Assembly (NCBI GenBank): GCA_964354155.1
Contig: CAYGYG010000016.1
Location: forward strand, 1-63,618
DNA length: 63,618 nucleotides
DNA from: CAYGYG01 sp964354155
GTDB lineage: Bacteria; Hydrothermota; Tepidihabitantia; SM23-42; CAYGYG01
Direction: 5' to 3'
This document shows, in pieces, positions 52,765 through 61,332 of this stretch (position 1 is the stretch's first letter; each line of letters begins with the position of its first letter). The notes beneath the pieces were generated by a model that was not told the origin of the DNA, did not search any database, and was given only the letters and a program-made list of their open reading frames with translations. The position numbers and the translations under genes were made by a program.

Positions 52765-55700
52765 TTGGCCAGAACCGAAAGAAAGAAGCCGAAAACTAAG
52801 AACATTCTGACTTTAGACTCGAAACTGCGTTTCCCGCATGCGTTGCTCATCGATGCGTCGGCCGGTTCGGGTAAGACCCACACCTTAACCTTGCGTTTTG
52901 TCCAGTTCCTCCTTTCATCCCGGATCACCCGCAACGACCTGACCAACCTGCTGGCCGTCACGTTCACCAACAATGCGGCCCGGGAGATGAAGCAGCGGGT
53001 ACTGGAATGGCTCAAGACGCTGGCGCTGGGCATCGACGGTGAAGAGCGGTTCCAGACCGGGCAGTTGGTCAGCCTGGGGCCCGACGAGATTACGCGGCGG
53101 GCTGGTGCCGCGGTCGAACAGATACTCGACCGTTTTCCGGATCTCCACATTCAGACGATCGACAGCTTCATGAACCGGGTGTTGCGCGCCTCGGCCCACG
53201 AACTCGGCCTGCCGCTGGAAGTCGCGATCACGGAATCCTATGAGGGGCTTGTTGACGAGGCTTTGGAAGCAACACTTCAGGAGATCGGGGGCGAGATTCC
53301 TTTTGACGCGATTGAACGCTTTCTCGATTTGCTCAACTCCGAGGCGAACCGCTTCATTTGGCGTCCGGTCGAGGAGGTGCGCCGGAGGTTCGGGCGCTTC
53401 CTGCAGGAGGAAGGAAAGGTAACCGAGGAGCTCGATTTTGCCGACCGGTGGACCGAAGTGGAAGCGGGGTTCGTCCGGCTGGACGGTCTGCTCGGGCAAT
53501 GCGACCGGTTGGGCTATGCGAAGTGGACTAAGGATTCGGTGCGCGCGGCGGTCACGAAACGGGACGTCGGTGAGCTGATCGACAAGTTCGATCCGGAAGC
53601 ACTCTGGTTTATGCGACGGCGGAAGAACTGGGCCGAGGCGAAATCGGCCTGCCCCGAGCTTGCGTCGGTGGTCGGCGAGATGCTTGAAACGTATGCCCGG
53701 ACGCGCTATACGCATTTCGGCCTTTTCTACCGCCGGTTCAAGGCGATGCTTGAGAAGACGAAACGGAAACAAGGCGTAATCCACTTTGATGACATTAACA
53801 AGAAGCTGGCGAGCTATATCAGCCAGGATTTGATTCCGGAAATATACTACCGCCTGGGCGACACGCTTTATCACTTTCTCCTCGACGAGTTCCAGGACAC
53901 GGACTGGGTACAATGGGAGAATATCAAGCCCTTGCTTGAGGAGGCTTTTGCCAAGGAAGGTTCCTTTTTCGCGGTCGGAGACATGAAGCAAGCCATCTAC
54001 ATGTTCCGCAAGGCCGACTATCGCATTATGTACCGGATGGCCCGGGCGATCAAGGAAGGTACGGGCTACGGCGACGCGGGCCTTCCGGCAAGCGTCGTCG
54101 ACCGTGCCGAGATCACGACCCTCGAGGAGAACTTCCGCAGCGGGGGCGTGATTCTGGAGTACGTGGCGCGGATTTTCAAGGACCGCCTGCCGAACCTAAG
54201 CGAAGCGGTGGCGCTGAGCGACGACCGCACCGGTTTGACCCGGTACGAGCAGCACTGCCGTCCCGGACGAAAGGCGGCCGGCCGCGTCAAGACAGTAGTG
54301 CTGAAGGACGATGATACCAGACCGGAGAAACAAGTGCTGCGCGACATCCTCGCTGATGTGACAAAACGCTACGCCTTGCGCGACATTACGATTCTTTCCT
54401 GGAAGAATGATCAGGTTGAGACGGTTGTCGAGTGGCTGACCGAGTGGGGGATCAAGGCGGCATCGTTCAGCTCGCTTGATATCAAGAAACGGAAACTGAT
54501 CATGGAGATAACGAGCCTGCTGCAATTTCTCGACTCGCCGATCGATAACCTTGGTTTTGCCGGTTTCATCCTCGGTGACGTATTCGCCCGTGCCGCCGGG
54601 GCGGCGATGTCGGTCGGACCGGAGGCGATCCGCGAGTTTCTGCTCGAGACCGCCTGGAGGAAAAGCACATCCGAGCGCATCTACGTTCATTTCAAGAACG
54701 ACCTTCGTTTCAGCGCACTTTGGGCCGCCTTCTTTGAAGATATCTTCAACAAGGTCGGCTACTACCCGCTCTATGAACTTGTATCTCTTATTTTCCGGAG
54801 GTTCAGGGTTTTCGAGAATTTCCCCGAGGAAGCAGGATTCCTGGTCAAGTTCCTGGAGGCGATCAGCCAGGTCGAAGGCCAAGGGCTCAACAACATCAAG
54901 GACTTTGTTGAAATGGTGGGGGACGATGACCAGGGCAGCCTGCTCAACATCATGCTGCCCGACTATGTCGACGCGGTTCGGGTCATGACCTTCCACAAGG
55001 CCAAGGGCCTTGGATTTCCGGTAGTCGTCAACATGATCTACGACGGCAAGGGCCGGACCGAAACGATGCATTTTGAACGGGACCGCGGGCGTCTCGATCT
55101 TTTCTACCTTACGGGCAAGCTGGCTGAATTATCACCGGGCTTGCGCCGGATTTATCGCGAGAAAGAGCTTAACGAGAGCATCCAGAAACTCAATCTTCTC
55201 TACGTGGCCAACACCCGGGCCGAGTCCGAGCTTTACAATGTGGTGGTGCGTTCGGACGGTGCGTGGCATGAGCCGTATATCGATCTGTTTCAGGACTACG
55301 ACAAAGGCGCACCGACGGCGGCCGGCGCTCGTGAAGCGAGTGACGCCCGGCCCCTGACCGCCTGTCTGCCGCCTGATGTCCAGGTCGAGTTCGGCCCGGA
55401 ACCAGGCCCGGCCTGGTCAGTCAGGCGTCTGGTTGAGGCAAAACGGGGTGAATTCTACCACCACGTACTGTCTCTGATCGAGTTTGCCTCGTCCGACGTT
55501 GAGGCTCAGATCGAAAATCTGGTGACCCAGGTTGCCCGGCAACAGCGTGAGCCGTACGATGGAGCGCAGATCAAACGGGCGCTGCTCGATTTTCTGAACT
55601 ACGAAGCGATACGGCCCTATTTTGCCGCGGCGCCGGGCCGGAGCGTGCAGAACGAAGTCGAGTACGTTGATGCCGGCGGTTCATTGTACCGGTGCGACCG

Positions 55701-55881
55701 GGTAGTCAGCGATTCGTCGGCCCTGAGCATACTTGACTTCAAGACGACCGAGCAGGATGAGGCGGCGCACGAGGAACAGCTTCGGAAGTATCTCGAGATA
55801 CTTCGTGCCATTAATCCTGATAAGAAGGTTAAGGGCCTGCTTGCTTTTATCGAGCCGGTACGCGTCCGGGAGGTTTCGTGA
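52765..55881 (+). CDS. addA: AddA/RecB-type helicase-nuclease subunit
   Basis: 1038 residues from TTG 52765 (AGGG 9 nt upstream; no ATG is available before motif I). UvrD-type helicase motifs: I ASAGSGKT (31-38), LAVTFTNNAAREMKQRV, II LDEFQDTDW, III AVGDMKQAIYMFR, IV TLEENFRS, V VMTFHKAKGLGF, VI LLYVANTRAESELY. The C-terminal PD-(D/E)XK nuclease has YRCDRVV and LDFKTTEQDEAAHEEQLRKY. It processes double-strand breaks for RecA in the cytoplasm. At about 1040 residues it is shorter than Bacillus AddA. It overlaps the second subunit by GTGA, typical of co-translated partners. Confidence 0.9.
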   Translation: MARTERKKPKTKNILTLDSKLRFPHALLIDASAGSGKTHTLTLRFVQFLLSSRITRNDLTNLLAVTFTNNAAREMKQRVLEWLKTLALGIDGEERFQTGQLVSLGPDEITRRAGAAVEQILDRFPDLHIQTIDSFMNRVLRASAHELGLPLEVAITESYEGLVDEALEATLQEIGGEIPFDAIERFLDLLNSEANRFIWRPVEEVRRRFGRFLQEEGKVTEELDFADRWTEVEAGFVRLDGLLGQCDRLGYAKWTKDSVRAAVTKRDVGELIDKFDPEALWFMRRRKNWAEAKSACPELASVVGEMLETYARTRYTHFGLFYRRFKAMLEKTKRKQGVIHFDDINKKLASYISQDLIPEIYYRLGDTLYHFLLDEFQDTDWVQWENIKPLLEEAFAKEGSFFAVGDMKQAIYMFRKADYRIMYRMARAIKEGTGYGDAGLPASVVDRAEITTLEENFRSGGVILEYVARIFKDRLPNLSEAVALSDDRTGLTRYEQHCRPGRKAAGRVKTVVLKDDDTRPEKQVLRDILADVTKRYALRDITILSWKNDQVETVVEWLTEWGIKAASFSSLDIKKRKLIMEITSLLQFLDSPIDNLGFAGFILGDVFARAAGAAMSVGPEAIREFLLETAWRKSTSERIYVHFKNDLRFSALWAAFFEDIFNKVGYYPLYELVSLIFRRFRVFENFPEEAGFLVKFLEAISQVEGQGLNNIKDFVEMVGDDDQGSLLNIMLPDYVDAVRVMTFHKAKGLGFPVVVNMIYDGKGRTETMHFERDRGRLDLFYLTGKLAELSPGLRRIYREKELNESIQKLNLLYVANTRAESELYNVVVRSDGAWHEPYIDLFQDYDKGAPTAAGAREASDARPLTACLPPDVQVEFGPEPGPAWSVRRLVEAKRGEFYHHVLSLIEFASSDVEAQIENLVTQVARQQREPYDGAQIKRALLDFLNYEAIRPYFAAAPGRSVQNEVEYVDAGGSLYRCDRVVSDSSALSILDFKTTEQDEAAHEEQLRKYLEILRAINPDKKVKGLLAFIEPVRVREVS

Positions 55882-58751
55882 AACAGGCCGTGCGTCTTGA
55901 CCCGGGCACCGATCTTGTGCAGTATGTTGCCGGGCTGCTCCTGAAAGAGCCGGGCCGGCTTGCCAACAACCTGGTCATTTTTCCCGGACGGCGGCCCGCG
56001 CATTTTCTGCGCAAGTTCCTGGCCGATGAGTTGAAGAAGCCGTTCCGTCCGCCCCGGATCTTGACCGCGGACGAATTCATTGATTGGGCCTGCGGGCAAT
56101 TGGGCATCGACGAGCGATGTATCGGTTCGATCGACGGTGTGGCGCTGCTCTTCGCGGCGAATCGCAAGAGTAAACTGGTTGCCGACGGTCCGGCCGCGCT
56201 GAGTCTTGATGAGTTCTTGCCGTGGGGTTTCAAGATATTCTCGGATTTCGAAGATATGTGTATCGAAGGGGTCGGGGCCGAGCAGTTCGCGGCCGTTGAG
56301 GAAATCGCCGGCGAGAAGCTGCCGGCGCGGGTAAGAGAGCGCCTGGTTTCATTGGCCGGATTGTACGGCTCGTTTTACGAAGATCTCAGGCACGCCGGTC
56401 TGACGACGCGGGCGACGCGCTACCGGGCCGTGGCCGAGGGTATCGATAAGCTTAAGCTCGCGGGCTTTCTTAACATCGTCTGGGCGGGATTCTTCGCCCT
56501 GACCAAGGCCGAACGAACGATCTTCACGAGAATGCAGGAAGAGGACAATGTCGCGATGGTTTTTCAGGAGGGGCCCGGGATCGAGCAGACCCTGGCCGGC
56601 CTTGGCATCAAGGCGGATAAGCCCCGCCCCGGGATTCGTCCCGACATCTCATTCCATCGCGCGATGGACGCGCACAGCGAGGTCATGGGGCTCAACCGCT
56701 TGATCGCCGGTCGCCGGACGAAGTTCACGCGCCGGGATGTCATCGTGCTACCGCGTCCGGACACGCTCTTTCCTGTGGTGCAGCATACCCTCGGCCTTGC
56801 CGGACCCGACCATAACATCTCGATGGGCTACCCGCTCCACCGGACCCCTATCTACGCGCTGATCGAGACCGTGGGGAGATGTCACCAGACGCGGGACGGT
56901 GAAAGGTTCCGGACCGCGGCGTACTTGAAGGTGGTGCTGCATCCATACGTCAAGAACATCTATTTCGGCAAAGCCGGCGAGCCCACGCGCATCATCTTCC
57001 ATGCGCTGGAGGAAAACCTTGCAGAGAACGGAGGTCGCCATGTGCGGCTGACCGACATTGAAGAAAACCGTGAATTCACCGGGAGCTGTGCGAAACTGCT
57101 GAGCGGATTCGACCGCGGCCGTATCGGCCATGAAACAGTGCAGGCCCACCTGCGGGCGATTCACCAAACGGTATTCAGGGCTTTCGAGCGGATCAAAGAT
57201 GTCGATGATTTCTGCGGCAAACTCCTGGACCTTGTGTCCTTCATTTCACAGGAATCCCCGGCCAATCGGCACCCCTACACGTCGCCCTTTGTCAAGGCGA
57301 TGATCGATGGGCTTTGCGAAATGAGAAGCTCGAGTTTGGGCCGCGAGAGCTTTGACGAACTTGCCGGGTATTTTGGGCTGTTCAGAAATTTCTGCCGGAC
57401 CATCCACTATCCGTTTCCCGGGACACCGCTCAAAGGTCTGCAAGTGCTTGGTTTTCTGGAAACGCGCGGCCTTAGATTCGATACCGCCTATCTCATGGAC
57501 GTCAATGAAGGGATTCTGCCCGGTGCCGGGAACAAAGATGATACCCTGCTGCCCTACGCGGTAAGAAGACACCTCGGCCTGGCCACGGTCGAAGACCGGG
57601 AACGGATATTTCGCTATTATTTCGAGACACTTCTGGGCGGAGCCAAGACCGTTCACGTTTTCTATATCGAGGGCGCCGACCAGGAGAAGAGCCGGTTTGT
57701 CGAGCGCCTGCTCTGGCAGTCGCAGCAGAAAAGCAAGAGCCTGGCGGCACCGACCCAGGAGATCTTCTTCAATGTCAAGTTCGCGCAAACCGACCCGGCC
57801 GCGATCGCCAAGACGCCCCGGTTGGTTGACTTCATTAGGGAGCGGGTGACGTTGTCGCCTTCGAGACTGGACGTGTATCTTGCGTGTCCGCTTCGTTTCT
57901 ACTATAATTCGGTACTGCGCCTCCGGGAGAAAGAAGAGATCGGCGAGGAGATGGACCCTCGGCGCCGCGGCTGGCTGGTGCACCGCATCCTGCGCGACTT
58001 TTTCCTCAAGCGTCTTGGTCGGAACGTGACGATTACACGAGAAGACTACCTTGCGATGGACGAGTTGGTCGACGAGGTTTGGAGCCACAACTGGACTGAG
58101 GCCGAGTCCGGTGGGTCATATCTTGACCGGTCACAGATGAAGCGGCGGATGAGAGACGTGCTTCGGTACCATGCCGAAAAGCTCAGCCCGGGTACCGTGT
58201 TCCTTGAGTGCGAGAACCAGGTGCGGCCCCGGCAAGATGACGAAGATGGGCCGCCGTACCGGACCGAGCTTACGACCGAAAGGGGCGATCGCGTCATATT
58301 GCGCGGACGGGTTGATCGGGTGGACCGGCGTGGCGCTGCGACTTGCATCGTCGATTATAAGACCGGCGGGACCACCATTCTGCCCAAGCCGGACCGGTTT
58401 GATGTCGCCGAGCGCGACGCCTGGGTGAAGACGCTGGGCTCGGTGCAGCTGCCGTGTTACATTTTACTCTATCAGGCGAAGGTTCCATCGCTGGACATTA
58501 CGAGCACCGACTGCTGTCTCATGTTGCTGGGGGGGAGGCAGATCGAGGAGAAGTTTCTGTTCGGCCAGAAAGTCACCGGGCCGGACCGGGCCGAAACCTT
58601 CAGTCGGTATCGCCGCGCAATCCTTTTATTGATTGACGAAATTCTGGACCCCACGGCCCCGTTTGTCCCGACCGGTGACCCGGATCACGAATGCCCGGGT
58701 TGTGCCTACCGGGTCATCTGCGGTCGACAGTGGCTGAGCAAGAAATGGTGA
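55878..58751 (+). CDS. addB: AddB-type nuclease subunit with Fe-S cysteines
   Basis: 957 residues from GTG 55878. An inactivated helicase-like N-terminal part (VIFPGRRPAHFLRKFL) and RPDTLFPVVQHTLG are followed by LSPSRLDVYLACPLRFYYN. The nuclease core is RGRVDRVDRRGAATCIVDYKTGG. Cys670 together with Cys939, Cys942 and Cys948 (CPGCAYRVIC) has the same C...CxxCxxxxxC spacing as the 4Fe-4S cluster of AddB. It pairs with AddA in end resection. A Chi-recognition role is possible but not shown by sequence. Confidence 0.9.
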   Translation: MKQAVRLDPGTDLVQYVAGLLLKEPGRLANNLVIFPGRRPAHFLRKFLADELKKPFRPPRILTADEFIDWACGQLGIDERCIGSIDGVALLFAANRKSKLVADGPAALSLDEFLPWGFKIFSDFEDMCIEGVGAEQFAAVEEIAGEKLPARVRERLVSLAGLYGSFYEDLRHAGLTTRATRYRAVAEGIDKLKLAGFLNIVWAGFFALTKAERTIFTRMQEEDNVAMVFQEGPGIEQTLAGLGIKADKPRPGIRPDISFHRAMDAHSEVMGLNRLIAGRRTKFTRRDVIVLPRPDTLFPVVQHTLGLAGPDHNISMGYPLHRTPIYALIETVGRCHQTRDGERFRTAAYLKVVLHPYVKNIYFGKAGEPTRIIFHALEENLAENGGRHVRLTDIEENREFTGSCAKLLSGFDRGRIGHETVQAHLRAIHQTVFRAFERIKDVDDFCGKLLDLVSFISQESPANRHPYTSPFVKAMIDGLCEMRSSSLGRESFDELAGYFGLFRNFCRTIHYPFPGTPLKGLQVLGFLETRGLRFDTAYLMDVNEGILPGAGNKDDTLLPYAVRRHLGLATVEDRERIFRYYFETLLGGAKTVHVFYIEGADQEKSRFVERLLWQSQQKSKSLAAPTQEIFFNVKFAQTDPAAIAKTPRLVDFIRERVTLSPSRLDVYLACPLRFYYNSVLRLREKEEIGEEMDPRRRGWLVHRILRDFFLKRLGRNVTITREDYLAMDELVDEVWSHNWTEAESGGSYLDRSQMKRRMRDVLRYHAEKLSPGTVFLECENQVRPRQDDEDGPPYRTELTTERGDRVILRGRVDRVDRRGAATCIVDYKTGGTTILPKPDRFDVAERDAWVKTLGSVQLPCYILLYQAKVPSLDITSTDCCLMLLGGRQIEEKFLFGQKVTGPDRAETFSRYRRAILLLIDEILDPTAPFVPTGDPDHECPGCAYRVICGRQWLSKKW

Positions 58752-59292
58752 ACTGTTAATCGGTTACACGACTCCTGTGTGTTCAAGATGCGGATAAATT
58801 CTAGGTTCGTGGGCTCATATTCGCTCAAGGGAATCTTAAGGATGAAGTTGGGTCTACTTGCGATTAGTACGGCCAGATCAATAGTTAGGGCGCCACCCCA
58901 CGCGTGCCGCTTTTCAAGCGAGTGTGGTGTGTCATGAATCGCCCGACATTTAAATAACTTTTGTAAGCTCGCGGAATATCGTCATTGCGATCCGCCTCAG
59001 GCGGAGAAGCAATCTCAAATCCCCCGATGTCCCCCTTTACGAAAGGGGGAAGTAAAGGGGGATTGTCCCGCAATGACCGACCTGGAGTTTCCTAAATACA
59101 TGCAATTATTAAATACATGCAATTATGAGAAAAAGTTCCAAATGTAAAGATCCGCTGGACGCACCACACTAGCCGGGTGGTTTTTGTTCTGCCCGTGGCT
59201 CAGATGAGCCTCATGCACCTAAAATTTATCCTTCTTCTGTTTGTTACAAAAGCCGTGTGATTACTCAGCCAGGAGGAAAAGTTGGTGCAGCA
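58752..59292. repeat. Intergenic region with dispersed and tandem repeats
   Basis: 541 bp with no gene. Present are GTCATTGCGA-TCCGCCTCAGGCGGA-GAAGCAATCTC (58981-59016), a CCCCCTTTACGAAAGGGGG-like hairpin (about 59031-59049) and a perfect-but-one 17-bp tandem (AAATACATGCAATTATT at 59094-59110 and 59111-59127). Confidence 0.65.
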
Positions 59293-59967
59293 CTACGAAC
59301 GGGCTTTGGGCAATTGCGGGATCAACCAGGCCAGGAAGGCATCGGCGCTGCGCGATTGAATCATGATTTTGCCCGGGCCGGTCAGGTCACAGACCAGTCC
59401 TTCGCCGCTGAAGAGCGTCGACTTCAACCCGCCCACGGCTTTCACGCCGTAGCCCACACCTTCTCCAAAGGCGACCATGTGTCCGGTATCGACAATGTAC
59501 TTCTGTCCTGGCGCAAGGTCGATTTCGTGGATGGCGCCATAGCTTGAAAGAAACACTTTACCATTGCCGCTTATCTTCAATAAAAAGAGGCCTTCTTTGG
59601 AGAAGAATGTCTTGGCGCCGCCCTACTTTGTATCGACTGTAATTTCCGGTGAGGAAGCAATATAGGACCGGGATTGGGCGAATATTGTCTGGCCTTTCAG
59701 CTCGACGGCCGCGATGTCTCCGGGCAGGGCCGGGGCGAGCGTCAGCTCGCCCTGGTCTTTAGCCAGAAAGGTGTTGATGAAGAAGCTTTCGCCGCCCAGC
59801 ACGCTCCGCTTCAGCGCCCCGAAGAGCCCGCCTTTCATCTCGGTCTGCATCTCGATGGCGCCGGACATGCTGACCATGGCGCCGGCTTCGGCGCACAGCG
59901 TCTCGCCTTTCTTCATAGACAGCTTGAGCAACGAATAGGACGGCCGGTAGAGAATTTCATGTTCCAT
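59293..59967 (-). pseudogene. AIM24-family (TIGR00266) gene broken by in-frame amber codon
   Basis: The full frame from ATG 59967 (SD AAGGAGG) is 225 codons. Codon 115 (59625-59623) is TAG; both sides are in the same frame and together make a normal AIM24-type protein. Before the stop: SMKKGETLCAEAGAMVSMSG, LKRSVLGGESFFINTF. After it: GGAKTFFSKEGLFLLKISG and SSYGAIHEIDL. The family commonly has an aromatic or hydrophobic residue at the stop position, so a TGG to TAG change is the simplest explanation. The role of AIM24 proteins in bacteria is poorly known. It may be a recent pseudogene or an assembly error. Confidence 0.85.
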
Positions 59968-60108
59968 TGATGACCTCCTTGTTGGTCGGTGAGTACCTTG
60001 AAGATACCGAATTATACCGCCCGGCGCCGCCGTGTCAACTCCGATCGACGCCGAAGGGACGCAGATCAGACGACCAGAATATCAGTAGGAAGGATATCAG
60101 CAGTCAGA

Positions 60109-60180
60109 AGATCAGCAAAAATCACTGTAATCGGATTCGCTCATCACTGTAATCGACGCGGAGCGCTGTAATCGACAGCG
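60109..60180. repeat. CTGTAATCG word repeats
   Basis: Three copies of (ATCA/GCG)CTGTAATCG within 60 bp (about 60121, 60145, 60168), matching the word found at 38528-38630 and in reverse at 44935. GATATCAG/GAAGATCAG words precede them. Confidence 0.6.
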
Positions 60181-60199
60181 GAACGCCGAGAAGTTGTCC

Positions 60200-60227
60200 T
60201 TGATTCGGTCTGAAAACCACGTATACT
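60200..60227 (+). promoter_or_regulatory. Leaderless-type promoter of the CYTH gene
   Basis: TTGATT (60200-60205), 16-bp spacer, TATACT (60222-60227), 7 nt, ATG 60235. Confidence 0.65.
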
Positions 60228-60234
60228 GCGCCGT

Positions 60235-60711
60235 ATGGCGAGAGAAATTGAAAGGAAATTCAGGGTCCTGAAGATGTCGCGGCTTCTGCCCAACAATGGC
60301 ATTACCATCAATCAAGGTTACTTTTGCTTTGAGCCTGAGGTACGGGTTCGAACCATGGGCAACAAGGGGTTCATTGCCATCAAGACACGAGGCCATCTTT
60401 CCCGGGACGAATACGAGTATGCAATTCCGTTTCAAGAAGCCAAGCGGCTGCTGAAGATGTGCCGGTGGAGGGTCAGCAAGATCAGGCGCCGGATGGGCCG
60501 GTTTGTTTTAGACGTCTACAAGGGGAATTTGAAAGGGTTGATAACGGCGGAAATCGAACTGGACCGACCAAGTCAGCAGGTAACACTGCCCAAGGGCGTT
60601 GAGTGTTTTGAGGTGACTTATGATCCGCGTTACAAGCACCGTTATCTTCTTCAGGCGACCTCCCAAGACATAGCTAAGCTATTGGCGCAACGGCGCCGTA
60701 CTTCCCGTTGA
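60235..60711 (+). CDS. CYTH-domain protein (triphosphate tunnel fold)
   Basis: 158 residues. The N-terminal EIERKF is the ExExK metal- and phosphate-binding signature of CYTH proteins. YFCFEPEVRVRTMGNKGFIAIKTRG gives the following tunnel strands with paired Arg/Lys, and TAEIELDRPSQQ and CFEVTYDPRYKH the acidic and basic ones late in the fold. It probably hydrolyses inorganic triphosphate or a nucleotide-linked triphosphate in the cytoplasm. The start is fixed by the promoter 7 nt upstream. Its stop codon overlaps the -35 box of the next gene. Confidence 0.9.
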   Translation: MAREIERKFRVLKMSRLLPNNGITINQGYFCFEPEVRVRTMGNKGFIAIKTRGHLSRDEYEYAIPFQEAKRLLKMCRWRVSKIRRRMGRFVLDVYKGNLKGLITAEIELDRPSQQVTLPKGVECFEVTYDPRYKHRYLLQATSQDIAKLLAQRRRTSR

Positions 60712-60735
60712 CACGTGCCGCCGGTTACGTAGACT
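60708..60735 (+). promoter_or_regulatory. Leaderless-type promoter of the thioesterase gene
   Basis: TTGACA (60708-60713, sharing bases with the CYTH stop TGA), 16-bp spacer, TAGACT (60730-60735), 6 nt, ATG 60742. Confidence 0.65.
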
Positions 60736-60741
60736 CTCGCT

Positions 60742-61173
60742 ATGGCCCGCATGAAACTCGATCTACCTGATCAGTTCACGTTCTCGACCGATATTGCCGT
60801 GCGCATCGGCGATATCAATTACGGCGGTCATCTGGGGAACGATGCCTTGCTTTCTTTAATCCACGAGGGCCGGGTCCGGTTCCTGAGCTCCAACGGAATG
60901 AGCGAAAAAGATGCGGGTGGGGCCGGTATCATCATGGTCGATGTGGTGATTGTGTACCGATCAGAAGTCTTCTACGGCACTACTCTCAAGATCGAGCTTG
61001 CGGTGCAGGACTTGACACGCAGCGGTTGCGACTTCTATTACCGTTTATCCGATCAGGCGTCAGGCAAGGAGGTTGCCCGCGCCAAGACCGGCGTCGTATT
61101 CTTTGACTACGGGAGCCGCAAGGTGGTCCCGGTGCCGGAGAAGTTCCGCCGTACGATGTCTCGATCGGACTAA
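60742..61173 (+). CDS. Hotdog-fold acyl-CoA thioesterase
   Basis: 143 residues. VRIGDINYGGHLGNDALLSLIHEGR is the 4-hydroxybenzoyl-CoA-thioesterase-type active-site helix, with the catalytic acid in GDINYGGH. VVIVYRSEVFYGTTLKIEL and KTGVVFFDYGSRKVVPVPEKF complete the hotdog fold. It should hydrolyse short- or medium-chain or aromatic acyl-CoA; the substrate is not identifiable. It has its own promoter. Confidence 0.9.
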   Translation: MARMKLDLPDQFTFSTDIAVRIGDINYGGHLGNDALLSLIHEGRVRFLSSNGMSEKDAGGAGIIMVDVVIVYRSEVFYGTTLKIELAVQDLTRSGCDFYYRLSDQASGKEVARAKTGVVFFDYGSRKVVPVPEKFRRTMSRSD

Positions 61174-61299
61174 CGCCGTTGCAACAAACGCCTTGTAGCA
61201 TTTCAAGCGCGTAGTGTCTGATTTTCTGCTATTCTGATGCGCTTCCCACTGATCTTCTGATGTGCTGATCTGCTCCAGCCGGGCCGCCGCAACCTGCTA

Positions 61300-61327
61300 T
61301 TGACGCACCGGTTGACCCGATTATAAT
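61300..61327 (+). promoter_or_regulatory. Leaderless-type promoter of the M48 peptidase gene
   Basis: TTGACG (61300-61305), 16-bp spacer, TATAAT (61322-61327), 5 nt, ATG 61333. An alternative -35 TTGACC overlaps the spacer. The 126 bp before it hold CTGAT-word repeats. Confidence 0.7.
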
Positions 61328-61332
61328 CCTTC

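Noticed and set aside
15512..58751. Genome-wide reassignment of UGA to an amino acid
   Set aside because: UGA ends several clearly complete genes at the expected place (fhs, addA, the methyltransferase), so it is a normal stop here.
59293..59967. Pyrrolysine at the amber codon of the AIM24 gene
   Set aside because: No pyl genes are visible and AIM24 is not a known pyrrolysine protein; TGG to TAG is simpler.
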